NCBI RefSeq assembly: GCF_037042905.1
Contig: NC_087252.1
Coordinates: 37,370,056 to 37,434,055, forward strand
DNA from: Lytechinus pictus
Lineage: Eukaryota; Echinodermata; Echinoidea; Temnopleuroida; Toxopneustidae
Direction of reading: 5' to 3'
DNA length: 64,000 nt
Shown: in pieces, positions 44,619 through 57,140 of the stretch
How positions within the stretch are numbered: position 1 is the stretch's first letter
Layout: every line of letters begins with the position of its first letter
Program-made: the position numbers and the translations under genes
Notes under the pieces: generated by a model
Database searches by the model: none
What the model was told of the DNA's origin: nothing
The model's input: only the letters and a program-made list of their open reading frames with translations

Positions 44619-45350
44619 GATATAGAGTAATTCTTTCTGGTTTAGATAACTTCCAAACTGTTTTATCAAGCTAATTGCAGAATCTGAAGCGTTTTAGGTC
44701 GCTCAATTTTAATTGAGGTTCGGTCAAAGCAGGATTTGTGTCATGCATCCGCGCACTCTGAAGTAACCATGAAAAGTTAAGTCCCAACTCAACAGCGTTT
44801 GCTTGGTTTTACGACATTAAAAAGTTACCCCAATAGGTCGAGTGCACTTTCGTGTTCTAATTACAAAAACTTTCACTGCTCTCTATAGATACGATCGCAA
44901 TCTCCTCTCCATATACAGCCAAATTACTTGTCATAAGCACAGAGCTCCTGAATTTGTTTTAAAGTGGTCAACATTTTATAATTAAAAAAAAACATTATAC
45001 AGACATTGCCTACCTAGAGTTTGAATATAACATTTCCTCTCCCCGACGGAGTTATATTTTACCCAAGGGAAAATGTTCTCCTGAGGGAAAAATATAGCTT
45101 CGGAGGGGAGTTGAAATTTTATTTATTAAAAAAGATAGACCAGGCAATATCTGTTATATATATGTATTATATAGTCTATGTGGATTCACCATTAGAAATT
45201 GCATTCATTATCATTCTCGCTCTCTGATAAACCCGAAATTCTTGTTGCAGCTCTGATCCATCTACGTCATAATCGAAAATTTTTGGAAAATACCTTAAAC
45301 GCGTTCTTCATGCAATCGACGCGTTAACACTAGCGCGCAAATCAAAGGCC
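44619..45350 (-). promoter_or_regulatory. Upstream region of the SLC5A-like gene
   Basis: About 730 bp between the ATG and the first large transposon (45354). It must contain the 5' leader and proximal promoter unless an upstream noncoding exon exists. I see no certain TATA box or initiator. A TATA-like TATAGAGAG lies near 44880 on this strand. The region 45030-45130 is GGGAAAA/TATATTTT-rich with short inverted repeats. Confidence 0.35.
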
Positions 45351-45717
45351 CGTTCGGGCCCGTTGCAGAAAGAGTTGCGTTTAAGGACGTTCCACAGTTA
45401 TGTTTGTGCGCATTTTGATCTGCGCATAGTTTACACTCTGCGCGCTGACGTCACAATGGATGAACAGGTGATTAATTAGCTCTGGGTATGAGCTGATTTT
45501 TCTCATCATCTGCACTCTAACTACAGATCCGATGCGCGATCTTATGAAGCTAAAAAATGGATTTATTCCATGGACCATTTTAAAAAATATCTCTACAATT
45601 TCAAAATATTTAACTCTGCAGTGCTGCCAAGAATTACGAATAAGTCCCCGAGTTTATGAGGCGCCGATTGTACCAATATTATATAGAACAATCATTTGTT
45701 ATATAATCATTATTTAT

Positions 45718-45783
45718 TAGGACTCGAACCTGCGCCCCCGAGAACTCAAGTCAAGTGCGTTATCCATTGAGCCACGATATTCC
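45718..45783 (-). tRNA. tRNA-like pseudogene or SINE head
   Basis: Minus strand: A-box-like TGGCTCAATGGATAACGC and B box GCAGGTTCGAGTCC at proper spacing, but acceptor and anticodon stems do not pair. AT-rich sequence follows without a clear terminator. Confidence 0.5.
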
Positions 45784-45789
45784 CCATAG

Positions 45790-47735
45790 AGATTACACGT
45801 AAGGAAATTTGAGAATTGCAAATCCAATTTTGCAAGCGAAAAACGGGCATGATTTTGGCATCTGATCGAAAAATAAAGGCAACATTAACGAAAGCTAGGA
45901 ATCTCAGCTACCACATACTAAAAGCTCAGGGAAAACTGACAAGAAACAATGGAGATATGGCTCACGAAATAGAGGAATGTAGAATCTAGTTTTGAGAAAA
46001 AGTCATGTCCCATAGAGATTACACGCAAAATGAGGAAAAATGACATGCCTTTTTTCATCGCTGTTTTACGCCATAATGCCTTTCTCAAAATGAAAATTCA
46101 TGTCAACTGAGGTGAAAGAGTACATTCTAACCTACCATATATTAAATCTGGGCGAAACACAATCAATATTTACGGAGTTATATTCAAATTTGCATAAATT
46201 TGATGACGTCATTTTAGAAAAAAATGAAATTTTCAAATTAGGCGCAATTTTGATGACGTCATGATCAAATTGAGGGGCAATGATGACATGAAATCAAATT
46301 TAAAACTCATACTCTATCGATATATGAAAAAAAATTGGGGTCAACGGACTATTTAAATAGCTACAGTGAATTTTCAATAGGCATGTTTTTGCCCGTATAT
46401 GGCCTGTAGTGAGAGCTCGCGCGCACACGTGCTGCAAACTTTAACGGGTGTTAATTTCGTTATTAATGGTCGTAGAAGGTTGATCAAGGTATGAAATTGC
46501 TAAGAATTATATCATCAATGCAATGATATAAAAAAAAACTGTGTTTCTGCGTTGCGTTATGGCGTTACGCGCGGAAACGCGCGCGCATACGTGCGCGCGC
46601 GCAAATTTTTGAAATGCTTAAAATGACTTGAAACGTACCCAAATTTTTTTATAGGCCATTTTTAGAATTTTTTTGGCTTTGACGCGCACGTACGCGCGCG
46701 TCATGACCTTTACATGACCTTTGATGACATTGACAGATGACCTTTAACCTAAAGTTTATGTGATGTAAATATGGTTGATTATTGATGATCCGTTATGTTG
46801 ATATGATCAAATTGAGAATTTTACAAAATGGCGCGTAGATGACGTCATCGTAATCAGATGACCTTGAAAAGCTTAGTATGCCGTCTCTATGATAGACTCT
46901 ATATATGACAGAAAAATCAGCCAAATTGATTCAGCCAATTCGGAGAAAAGTTGGCGACAAACATAGGTGCTAAAAATAAATAGATAATAAAGAAAATTCT
47001 GACGAAATTAAGAGGTGATCTGTCACAGACAGACCACCTAAAAATTCTGACGAAATTAAGAGGTGATCTGTCATAGACAGACCACCTAAAAATGTACGTC
47101 GTATTATACAAGCTAGCAGATAGTCAGATACACCCGTGTATCTGACAAGTTCGATGGTATAAGTAACATTGAGATGTTTTCTATCATGTAGTGTATATGA
47201 TTATAAAGTGTTTTGAATTGGAAACATGCGCTAAATGTAAATATTTATTTTGATATCAAAATATGAATTGAGTAATTTGAATTTATTTGGCGTTGTGTTT
47301 ATGTTAATCATCAACCATAATCTTGAAATACAATGGATCTTTAGCATGTATGTAGATTTAGTTGTATGTGAAATAATATGTAGAGTTTATGGAGTTTTGA
47401 AACTTTTGGAAACCTACTTGAAGTAGATCTAATTTAGTTGATTTGGGATTGTGGGGGCCTAACTTAAAAATAACATTACCTGCCGTTGATACGGCGTGCT
47501 AAGAATTTTTCTTTAGTGTTTGAGATCTACTTGACGCCCCCCCCCCCCGTAGGGATAGTAATTTTTAGTTTGCTTGTGAAAGAAATATGCACCAGTCGGT
47601 GACTGGCCGTTTTCTTTGGGGACTTCTCATTTAACAGTATTTTACCTAGACCAATTGAGAGTTCCCTCATTAACTGGTTCACATGCTTTCCAAAGTACAA
47701 AATTAATGAAGTTAACTTTCTGCCGGTTCATCAGT
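45790..47735. other. Unrecognised DNA with a 49 bp tandem pair
   Basis: No gene recognised. At 46991-47095 a unit starting AAAATTCTGACGAAATTAAG and containing CTGTCACAGACAGACCACC occurs twice, each with an inner hairpin. A CG-rich alternating stretch (GCGCGCGCATACGTGCGCGC) lies near 46580-46605. Confidence 0.5.
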
Positions 47736-47739
47736 TTGT

Positions 47740-47900
47740 ACAGGGGCCGCGGAACGGTTTTCAAAGTGGAGGGGGGGGGGCTGCTGACCATGCAAAAAAT
47801 CACATTCATAAAATTATGGTAATTTTTACGTTTTTGCACACGGTTTTGACAAAAGTGGGGAGGGTCTGAGGCCCCCAAACCCCCGCTTCCTCGGCCCCTG
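47740..47900. mobile_element. GGGGCCGCGG MITE, copy 3
   Basis: CAGGGGCCGCGGAACGG to CGCTTCCTCGGCCCCTG; 160 bp. Confidence 0.85.
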
Positions 47901-49555
47901 TTCTATCCATGGAATTACCCGACTAGCTGACTGCAAACTGCATGATTTTGCAGTGTACAAAGAAAACGTCGAATCCAATATCGTTTGGAAAATGACCACA
48001 AAAGCCGTTATAGAAATAGATTACTTGAATCTGTGAAATCATTAAGTCCAAAATGTTTTTATGCATGTTTTTATTTTGTATGTAATTGTAATGGTAATTA
48101 TACATCAATATAAATTTTTGACCTTGTGGGCAAATAACGGCTCTTTTTTTTTTTGGGGGGGGGGTTGATATTCGGTTGGCAAGCAAAATCCACAGAGTGA
48201 CACACGAAATGTTGACGTGCGCACAAAATGTGCCAGTCCAGTCTTTCTTTTTGGTAAATGTCAAATATCATAGAGTCTATGTCAACTATTGTATGAGAAG
48301 GCCCCAAAGCAGGGTAGGAAATACACTGGAACTCAGCTCTAAGGCCGATTTTTTAGCTCCCCATATGAACTAAATAAATCTAGCCTCCAAATAAAAAAAT
48401 AGCCGTCAGTCAATTATCCTCATAGCCTAGGGTTCAATGTATAACATACTGACATCACTAAGGTCGAAATACATTCATGACTATGGTGGTCAACTGGTCA
48501 TGAGATTTGAGCCATGATTCAAAGGAAACAAATATTCAATTTGGCATAAACTGAACATTTTTTGCCGTGAAATGTTTCTTTTCCAACAATTCATCGAATA
48601 GGTAGGGAATCAGGTATGTTTCATGCAACTTTTTCTCGACCGTGCGTCATTCATATTTTACGAAGAGGGTCTCATAATTATGAAAAAAAGAAGAAATGGA
48701 TGTTTCAGTTATGAACTTTGATTTCCGAATAGATAGCAGTAAAAGCTAGAAAAATCGTAAAATTGCTCGTCCAAACGAAAATTTGGTAACACCATTTCCA
48801 TTGTTCTAACTCAGTCATGCATGTTTTATGACCATTGATATGGTCTTTAAATGACAGAAAGAAATCATATATTTCGATTTATACATCACATGAGGAAAAA
48901 ATATGATTATGGCAGCAAAAACTTTCACCGAATTACGGTTTCGTTTTTTCTGGGGATTCACTATATTCTAACTTCTCAATGAGACATCAAATTATCAATC
49001 GATATACTGTATGTTCATGTTTCACCATGTGTTCCTACCTCTCAAATTTGGGCGGAGGTACTTGTCTAGGGAGCCAGCTTGCTTTAGCCTCTCCGCTTTT
49101 CTTTTTCGATTTTCGCAACCTGAAGATTTTTTTTGATACTTGAGAACTTTGTAGTTGGGTGTGGTCGCCTGGGCGCCATGAGTTGCAGACTAGCGAGTTT
49201 GAATTCGCTCCTTGCCCGCTTTCCAGACCATAATTGCGCATGCTCGTAACTTCGAGAATTTCTCGGAAATCTCTTCGGGACGGAATGTATGAATGCGGAA
49301 ATAATAACACGAATTCTTGTAATGTGATCGAGGCGGTCTGATACGGTTATTATCAATTTCCACTTTCCAAATAACTATGGAGCCGCAAGTTATCCCGACC
49401 TACAACTAGCTACACGGCGGGTCATTGCTTGCTTGTTATTGGTGTTGAACGTGACGATGTTAACATGTGCTTTGTAACCTATGCAATTATAGGTATATGG
49501 CTTAAAAAGAATGAAACTTGTATAACTTATACTAGTTGCATTCTTTTTAAGCCAT
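47901..49555. other. Unrecognised DNA ending in a hairpin
   Basis: No gene recognised. GTATATGGCTTAAAAAGAATG at about 49494 is inverted 45 bp later (CATTCTTTTTAAGCCATACC), immediately before the minisatellite. Confidence 0.45.
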
Positions 49556-49559
49556 ACCC

Positions 49560-50640
49560 ATACACAATTTCAGCGCCCCCTAGTTCTAACATCAATTTGG
49601 CGCCCCCCTCGTTCGAACATCAATTTGGCGCCCCAAGTTCGAATAGCAATTTGGCGCCCCTAGTTCGAACATTCAATCGGCGCTCCCCGATGTCGAACAT
49701 AAATTTTGCGCCCCTACGTCGAACATCAATTCGGTGCAACCCCCCCCCCCCTACGTCGAACATCTATTTGGCCTCCCTAGGTCGAACATCAATTTGGCGC
49801 CCCCAATTGGAACATCAAATTGGCGCCCCTAGTTCGAATATCAATTCAGCGCCCCCTAGTTCAAACATCAATGTGGTGCCCCTAGTTCGAACATCAATTC
49901 GGCGCCCCCCTAGTTCGAGTAACAATTCGGCGCCCCTACATGTAGGTCGATCATCAATACGCCCCCCCCCCGTTCGAATATCATTTCGCCCCCCCCCCCC
50001 CCAGCTCGAGTATCAATTTGGTGCCCCCCTAGTTCGAACATCAATTCGGTGCCCCCCTAGTTTGAGTATCAGTTTGGCGCCCCCCTAGCTCGAACATCGA
50101 TTCGCCCCCCCCCCCCAGTTCGAGTATCAATTTGGCGCCCCCAGTTCGAACATCATTTTAACATCCCTTCGAACATCATTTCGGCGCTCGAATATCAATT
50201 CGGCGCCCCTACATGTAGGTCCAACATCAATTTGGCGCCCCATAGTTCGATTATCAATTTGGCGCCCCCTAGTTCCAACATCAATTCTGAGCCCCCCTAG
50301 TTCGAGTATCCATTTGGCGCCCCCCCCCCCCCCCTAGCTCGAACATCGATTCGCCCCCAGTTCGAACATCATTTTAACATCCCTTCGAACATCACTTCGG
50401 CGCCCCTACATGTAGGTCAAACATCAATTTGGCGCCCCTAGTTCGAATATTATTTCGCCCCCCTAGCTCGAGTATCAATTTGGCGCCCCCCTAGTTCGAA
50501 CATCAATTTGGCGCCCCAATGTCGAACGTCAATTGGCCCCCCCCCCCCCCCGTTCGAACATCAATTCGGCCCCCAATTCGAACATCATTTTGACATTCCT
50601 TCAAACATCATTTCGGCGCCCTTTTGGTTCAACATCATTT
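49560..50640. repeat. TTCGAACATCAATTTGGCGCC minisatellite, about 35 units
   Basis: Units of about 25-33 bp built on GTTCGAACATCAATTTGGCG followed by a variable CCCC(C)TA stretch and, in some, CTACATGTAGGTC. Lengths vary through C-run size, so no frame is maintained. Larger blocks repeat too: 49935-50130 resembles 50200-50420. Confidence 0.93.
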
Positions 50641-50910
50641 TCTTTCCTGCTCTTCCTCTTTTTTCTCTTTTTTTTCTCCTCTTCTTCCTTCCCCCTCTTC
50701 CTCTCTCTTTTCCCCTTTCTCTCTCTTCTCTTCTTTCCTCCTTCCTCTCTCTTTTTTCTCCTTTTCCTTTCCCCCTCTCCCCTTTCCTCTTTTCTTTCCC
50801 TCCTTTTCCTCTCTCTTTTTTCTTCCCTTCTTCCCCTTCTTCCTTTCTTCTTTTCTTTCCCCTCTTCCCCTCTTTTTTCTTTTTCTTTCCCTCTTCTTTT
50901 TTTTGCCAAG
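50641..50910. repeat. Polypyrimidine tract
   Basis: About 270 bp almost purely C and T, then G9 and GGGGGCAAGGCCCCC. It could form triplex (H-DNA). All frames here are composition artefacts. Confidence 0.92.
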
Positions 50911-51732
50911 GGGGGGGGGCAAGGCCCCCTCGGCCCCCCCGTGGATCCGCGCCTGGTTAGACTTAAGACTGCAAACAAGTAGCACTATAAATAGATTCCA
51001 TTCTAACGATACAATTATTAACTCTCTTGCGGAATTTGATGACTTTTTCATGTATTTTGACTGAGTATTAGAGGTTTAAACTCATTGTAGTAATCTTGCG
51101 AGGTCTAAAAATGCCAAATTCTTTTGAATGCGCAATTCTTAACAACATTAATTTGGAGCTCTATAGCAAAAAATCAAGCACATGGAACTTTGTTAATTTT
51201 TGCATATTTCGAATATTAAGGTTCTAAAGTATCTATGTGCAAAGTTTGGTGAAAATGACATGGATTTCACTTTAACTGTGGAACGTCCTTAAACGCAAGT
51301 CAAAAAATCAAACGCAAGTCAAAAAATCAATCGCAAGTCCAAAATGCGCGCTGTTGATTGGTTGAAAATGAAGTTACGCATGATTTTTAGAGTTGCGTTT
51401 GATTGCAATTCTTTCTGCAACGGGCCCCTGATTACGCAACTTGTAAGCAGCGAGTGACGTCACCTTAGTGAATATAACGCCGCGATTGGCAATACAACGC
51501 AGTTATATTCACTGAGGTGACGGCAAAACCTAGAATATAACAAATGCGATCCTCGCACCTATGGTCACGTGATGGCGTATTGACCTATCACTGATTCGAA
51601 TCTACATAACCCATGTAATATAACTAGATCTTCACGAAAGGAATCTGTTGCAAAGTTATCAATGTACCAAAATACATGTTTCATTTTTGGTTAGGTTGAC
51701 GTGCACTCCTTTTCCGGATTTTGTTTTGTTGA

Positions 51733-53552
51733 TTATGGTGGCCCTGAAGGGACGTCGCAAATAGACCAAATCGCGAATATTTACGACGAAATTGAGGACG
51801 AAATTCACGACGTCGCCAATTTTGTCGTGAATATTTATTTATTTATTTATTTATTTATTTGTATTTATTTAAAAATCTTTATACAGGATAAGCATGTTCA
51901 GATAATATATACACTGTTTTTCAACATCGTCCTGTTGACATAGTAAACATCTAACAATGTACAGAAAAAAATGCATTTAACAATTTAAATTCAGACATAG
52001 TAAATAGTAAAAAAAAAATGAGTGACATCGGTATTAACAAACATAGATATATAAAAAACAAAAGATATATGTGCACTGGGTGATGAATACTAAATTGAAA
52101 GTTGAAAACATAAACCGGCATAAAGATGAATAGAATGAAGAGCGGAGAGAGTGTTACGCGAAGTGTGTTTTCTTATATTTCCTTTTAAAAGTATCAATTG
52201 AAGTTGCATTCTGAAGTTCTGAATCTAAACTATTCCATACATTTCCTCCTGCATATCTTAAGCTATTCTTTAAAAAACTCAATGTTCGGTTTAGGTATAA
52301 CAACGTTGAGCGAATTGGCATATCTTATATTCATTGGATGTCTATCAAAAACCATATCAATAGAATTACATAAACGTACCGGAGCATATCCATAGACACA
52401 GTTATACATAATACATGCAAGGAAATAATTTCGTCTGTTTTCTAAAACCTGCCACTTCAATCTCTTGATAATGTCAATACCATCGTAAGTATAATCAAAA
52501 TTCTTTTCTACTATTCTTGCTGCTCTTTTTTGTAATCTAAACAAAATGTTCCTATTACTGACAGAACAGTTCCCCCATACCGAACAAGAGTAATCTAGTA
52601 TAGGTTGAACTGTACAATTATACATTTTATTGAGAACACTCGTATTAGTGAAATTACTGACCTTTTTCAAAGAAAATAACTTAAAAGCTAAAGATCTACT
52701 TAGGTTCTTTACTTGCAAATTCCACGTAAGATTCTCATCAATTTCGATTCCTAGATACCGAATATGTTTTACATGTTTTATAATGTTATTATCCAGATGT
52801 ATGTTTAATTCTTGAGAAGTACGTGTGCTTCGTTTTAACAACATAGCATACGTTTTGTCAACATTAACTTTTAATTTATTTCTCGTATACCACCTACTTA
52901 TGTTTTCAAGATCAGCCTGTAATTTAGACGTAATGACTTCGGTACTTTTATCAGAAATATAAATAATAACATAATCTGCGTATATATTGCATGAACATGA
53001 TAATAAACATTCACTTAAGTCATTAATAAAAACAAGAAAAAGTAGGGGTCCAAGGGCACTACCTTGGGGAATTCCTACAGAAAGATTATTAAATTTAGAC
53101 AGTTTTCCATGACAATAAACAGTTTGTTTTCTACCTGATAAGTAATTAGTAAACCATATCAACTCATTATTTTTAACACCATATCTTTCCAATTTTTTCA
53201 ATAGGATATTATTATTAATACAGTCAAAACATTAAGATATGTCCAAAAAACAAGCACCGACCATCTCACGTTCGTTAAAAGAATCATACCAATCATCTAA
53301 TATTCAATTTGAATATTCACGACGAAATTGGCGACGAAATTCACGATGTCGTGAATTTCGTCGTCAATATTCAAATTGGCGACGAAATTCACGACGTCGT
53401 GAATAATTCGCGACGAAATTCACGATGTCGTGAATTTCGTCGTGAATATTCAAATTGACGACGAAATTCACGACGAAATTGGCGACGTCGTGAATTTCGT
53501 CGTGAATATTCGCGATTTGGTCTATTTGCGATGTCCCTTCAGGGCCGTCATA
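51733..53552. mobile_element. TIR MITE with ACGACGAAATT minisatellite, split by a LINE
   Basis: Ends TATGGTGGCCCTGAAGGGAC and GTCCCTTCAGGGCCGTCATA. Each end continues with CGCAAATAGACCAAATCGCG. 53310-53520 is a run of AATTCACGACGTCGTGAATT-like palindromes. A minus-strand LINE (51835-53303) sits between the two parts. Confidence 0.82.
51835..53303 (-). pseudogene. 5'-truncated CR1-like LINE, reverse transcriptase (broken)
   Basis: Begins at DDWYDSFNEREMVGACFLD, just before the palm, with an in-frame stop where a lysine is expected (LDIS-stop-CFDC), then LLKKLERYG, GIPQGSALGPLLFLVFINDL, the catalytic box as YADY instead of YADD, LGIEIDENLTW, YGYAPVRLC. A frameshift at about 52270 precedes the tail NSLRYAGGNVWNSLD and the final stop at 52154-52156. 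An (AAAT)n tail ends it near 51835. Missing catalytic Asp, a stop and a frameshift make it dead. Same family as the plus-strand copy next door, but orientation is opposite. Confidence 0.9.
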
Positions 53553-53598
53553 GTTGATAGGCCTATATATATATGTTCCAGCTGAATTAGACTGTAAC

Positions 53599-54189
53599 AC
53601 AATGAATGATTATTTTATTAATGTAGGCAAAAAAAATAATTACAAAGAAAATGATATTAACTGGAACCAACCACAGTGTATATATGAATTTGATTTTGAG
53701 CATGCTAAACCTGATGAAGTGTTAAAACTGCTCCTGAGTCTGTCATCCACAAGTAACCTAGATGTTATGAATTTTGATTCTAAACTTCTACGTTTAGCTG
53801 CACCTCTTATTTATAGTTCACTAAGTCAAATTTTCAATTTAAGTTTATTGTCAGGTATAATCCCGGACGACTGGAAAAAGTCAAGAACAACACCTATATA
53901 TAAGGGTAAAGGATCAAAATCAGATAAGTCAAACTATAGACCAATTTCAGTCGTTTGTCATATTTCCAAATTAATTGAAAAAACTGTTCAAAAACAACTT
54001 CTTGCTTATTTACAAAAGTTTGATCTTATCAATATTGATCAGTTTGCTTTCATTCCTAACCACTCAACTGTCACCTCCTTACATAGAGTTATTGACGATT
54101 GGTATGGGGCATTCAATGAACGTGAAGTTGTCGGGGCATGCTTCCTTGACATTTCTAAATGCTTCGATTCAATCGATCACAAGCTATTA
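53599..54189 (+). pseudogene. LINE reverse transcriptase, first part
   Basis: Encodes fingers and palm start: IIPDDWKKSRTTPIYKGKG, SNYRPISVVCHISKLIEK, QFAFIPNHSTVTSLH and motif A VGACFLDISKCFDSIDHKLL with the first catalytic Asp. The frame stops artificially because the inserted element begins after CTATTA. The upstream endonuclease domain is absent. Confidence 0.9.
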
Positions 54190-55673
54190 TAGTCTGGATG
54201 ATCTGTGCAAAAATTAGCAAGAATTGTTCAAATTATGGTACAAGCATGAAATTTGGCTGACAGGTAGAGTAAACAGTGCTGAACATTTTTAGCAGGGGGT
54301 GCCAACCTGATCTCTCCTCGTATAGCAACAGTTGCTAGGTAACATATTTACCGTAGCAACCACCATTTTGGGGTGTTATCTACATTTTAAAAACTATATT
54401 TTAACTTCGAAGTGCCAATTTTACAATCACATATCAAGCATCGTTCCAACCATATACAGCAACAGTTGCTAAGCAACACATTTTCCATAGCAGCTATAGA
54501 TAATATTACTAAATACAGCATCTGGTCATAATATTTGAATGGAAATGGTAAAAAAATTGGTCAAAGTATGAAACCTGGGAGTAAAAAATAAATCGTAAGC
54601 CTAAAAATACATAGCAGTCAAAATAATATTATATACGCATGATAATAATGGTGTCTACATTGTAGGTGACAAACCTAATTTTTGATATGCATGCAAGTAA
54701 TTTGATTTTGTTTCTCCATACTATTTATTCATACATGACACAGCTAACACACCGACAAAAATCATCACTGGGTCATTGAATGTGCTTACTATTTAATGAT
54801 TATATATGATCTCGCCTGTTATGAAAATGAGACAGGGTATTGCAGTGGATGAACTTTTAGGGAAGCTGAAATTTGATTGATATGAACTAATCGCTCCCAA
54901 ATGACAAAGCATCATTGGGAAGCAATGGCGATTGATGCCCTCACACTTACTTGTCGGTTTAGACTAACTTGAAGAGCATGTCAGTAGACCTGAAACAGCC
55001 TCAAGCATCATTGACTGTATGTTCACTGTATAGCATGGACAGTAGACCTGAAACGGCTTCAAGCATCGACTGCATGTACATGTACCACTTGTGAATACAT
55101 CATGAAGCTGTACATTTGTCGATTATACAACAACACATTTTAATAGAAATGGTTATCTCTGTAATTGACACTAATCATTAACGTCGCATCCTATCATGAA
55201 GATGAAGCGGTAATATGCAAGATCTTGTATGTTGTACCAGGACATCAAAAATTTTGGCTGGAAAATGGAAAGCAATGTAAAGGTGTTGGTACAAAGCTTT
55301 CCAACCTGCTTGAAATGACTTCTTTCATCATTCTTGCCCATTATATTTCAGCATCTTTAAACAAAACAAAACAAAAACTAATGATTCTAATCCCAAGTTT
55401 ACTAGAAGCAATTGTCACTGTATGTATCTCTTTTATTTTATCATAATTCTGGGCACTTGAGTCATAATTTACATGATATTTTGCAACAGTTTCTAGATGA
55501 TGAAGGAAAATAAATCAATTATATATACACTGTTAGTTTCCAATAGCTTGGGACTTTGGGTAGAATTCTAGCGAATTAATCGAACATACATGTTACGTGT
55601 CGCACTTGCCTTCTCAGAGTAGGGCATATATTTAGTCCAAAATTTAAGTTAAGACTATCTGGGTTAATCATAA

Positions 55674-55988
55674 GTGCGGGAAAGCAAGACCACTGTGAAA
55701 CATGCAGTATGCTCGACAAATAATAGCAGATGCAACAGAGGAATATATCAAGAAAGTTACAGTCATCATCCTCTTTGGTGGGACAATTACTTGTTCATCA
55801 ATCAAAGTGAAAGAAACATTTCTCTCTATGAGGAAATTATATTGCGAGACAAGGTGGTAATGCCATCAGCAGAATCATTTCCATCTGAGTTGGACATGCC
55901 AAGAAGTATTGGAGGTATATGGAAAGAAGAAGCATATCAGAACTTCATGCTTATGTTTTGTGGTATGGATCGCGTCGAGCCAACCTGA
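55674..55988 (+). CDS. Unrecognised 104-codon frame inside the 4.18 kb element
   Basis: Begins MRESKTTVKHAVCSTN and contains YQESYSHHPLWWDNYLFINQ, with fairly normal amino-acid composition. It could be a remnant of a captured exon or a decayed transposase piece, or chance. No motif identified. Confidence 0.2.
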   Translation: MRESKTTVKHAVCSTNNSRCNRGIYQESYSHHPLWWDNYLFINQSERNISLYEEIILRDKVVMPSAESFPSELDMPRSIGGIWKEEAYQNFMLMFCGMDRVEPT

Positions 55989-56039
55989 TATCATAAGTGC
56001 TTCATATACGTAGGTGACAAAGTCAGATGCGCATAGTCC

Positions 56040-57140
56040 TGCAAGATCTATCAAGTCATGATCGATCTTGAAGCTGCAAGATCCCGGCCAAAATACCTGC
56101 AATTGGAACTAACAGGTCAAATTAACTTCTGCACGTGCTTTCAAGCTAGCCATGGATCCTGGAGCTGCAGGATTGATCCAGGTCAAAACACCTGGAAACA
56201 GAAAGGACAGGTCTAAATCAACTTCTGCAGGATCGAGCCATGATAGATCTATCATATAGCTGCAGAATCCAGGTCAACATGCCTAGAAATGGAACTGACA
56301 TGTCCAAATCATCTATAGCAAGATCTTTCACGTCATGATAGATCCCAGAGCTAAATTATTAATCCAGGTCAAAACACTTAGAAGAGGAACTGACAGGTCC
56401 AAATCGACCTCTACAGAAGTCACAATGGATCATGTAGCTGCAGGATCCAGACCAACACCCCTGGAAACGGAACTGATGGTCTAAATCGAATCGTACAAAT
56501 CTTTCAATTGATGTTAAGTCCTGGAGCTGCAGGATTAATCCAGGTCAAAACACTTAGAAAATAATGGACAGGTCCAAATAAGCTTCTGCACAAGCTTTCA
56601 AGTCATGATCAAATAAGCTTCTGCACAAGCTTTCAAGTCATGATAGATCACTGAGCTGCAGGATCCAGGCCACCACGCCTGAAAACAGAACTGGCTGGTC
56701 CAAATCAACTGTTGCGAAATCTTTCACGTGATGACACGTCCTGGAGCTGCAGGATTGTTTCAGGTCAAAACACCTGGAAAAAGAACGGACAGGTCCAAAT
56801 CAACTTCAGCAGGATCAAATTATTTAGCTCCAGGATCCAGACCAGCATGCCTATATAGAAACAAATCTGACTGGTCTAAATTACCTCTAGCAATATCTTT
56901 CACGTCATGATAGATCGTGGAGCTGCAGGATTGTTCCAGGACAAAACACCTGGAATCGGAACTAACATATACAAATCAACTTCTGCAGAAGTTATGATAG
57001 ATCATGTAGCTGCAGGAACCAGGCCAACAGGCAAGGAATGGCACTGAATGGTCCCAATCGATTCTAACAGATCTTTCACGTCATGATAGATCCCGCAGCT
57101 GCGCATGATTGATCTAAGTCAAAACGCCTGGTCAAATTCA
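56040..57140. repeat. ~93 bp tandem repeat array in the 4.18 kb element
   Basis: About 11 diverged units built on CATGATAGATC, GGAGCTGCAGGATT, ATCCAGGTCAAAACACCTGG and ACTGACAGGTCCAAATC. Alternate units differ (GGATCCAGGCCAACATGCC versus AATCCAGGTCAAAACACC), suggesting a two-unit higher order. Confidence 0.85.

Larger units (their letters stand above)
45382..51292. mobile_element. piggyBac-like element copy, inverted and enlarged by insertions
   Basis: Ends TTAAGGACGTTCCACAGTTA and TTAACTGTGGAACGTCCTTAA. 45382-45660 and about 50960-51292 match the two ends of the 23398-24341 copy in inverted orientation. The 5.3 kb between them is foreign: a tRNA-like segment, unrecognised DNA, a MITE and a minisatellite. 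No piggyBac transposase frame is visible, so this is not an autonomous copy. Confidence 0.75.
45354..51429. mobile_element. Outer MITE split by a TTAA-flanked element
   Basis: GGGCCCGTTGCAGAAAGAG (45354) and its inverse GAATTCTTTCTGCAACGGGC-like end (51400-51429) are parts of one short MITE. Its halves GTTGCGTTTAA and TTAAACGCAAG meet exactly at the TTAA flanks of the inserted element. Without the insertion it would be a small hairpin. Confidence 0.75.

Noticed and set aside
46575..46710. Z-DNA or regulatory island in the CGCGCG stretch
   Set aside because: Short and isolated; no supporting context beyond alternating purine-pyrimidine sequence.
49429..50088. 219-codon frame of P/S/N-rich repeats
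   Set aside because: Unit lengths are not multiples of three and all frames stay partly open because of the C-runs; no start or splice support.
50508..51064. Overlapping frames of 125-150 codons on both strands
   Set aside because: Composition artefact of the pure pyrimidine tract.
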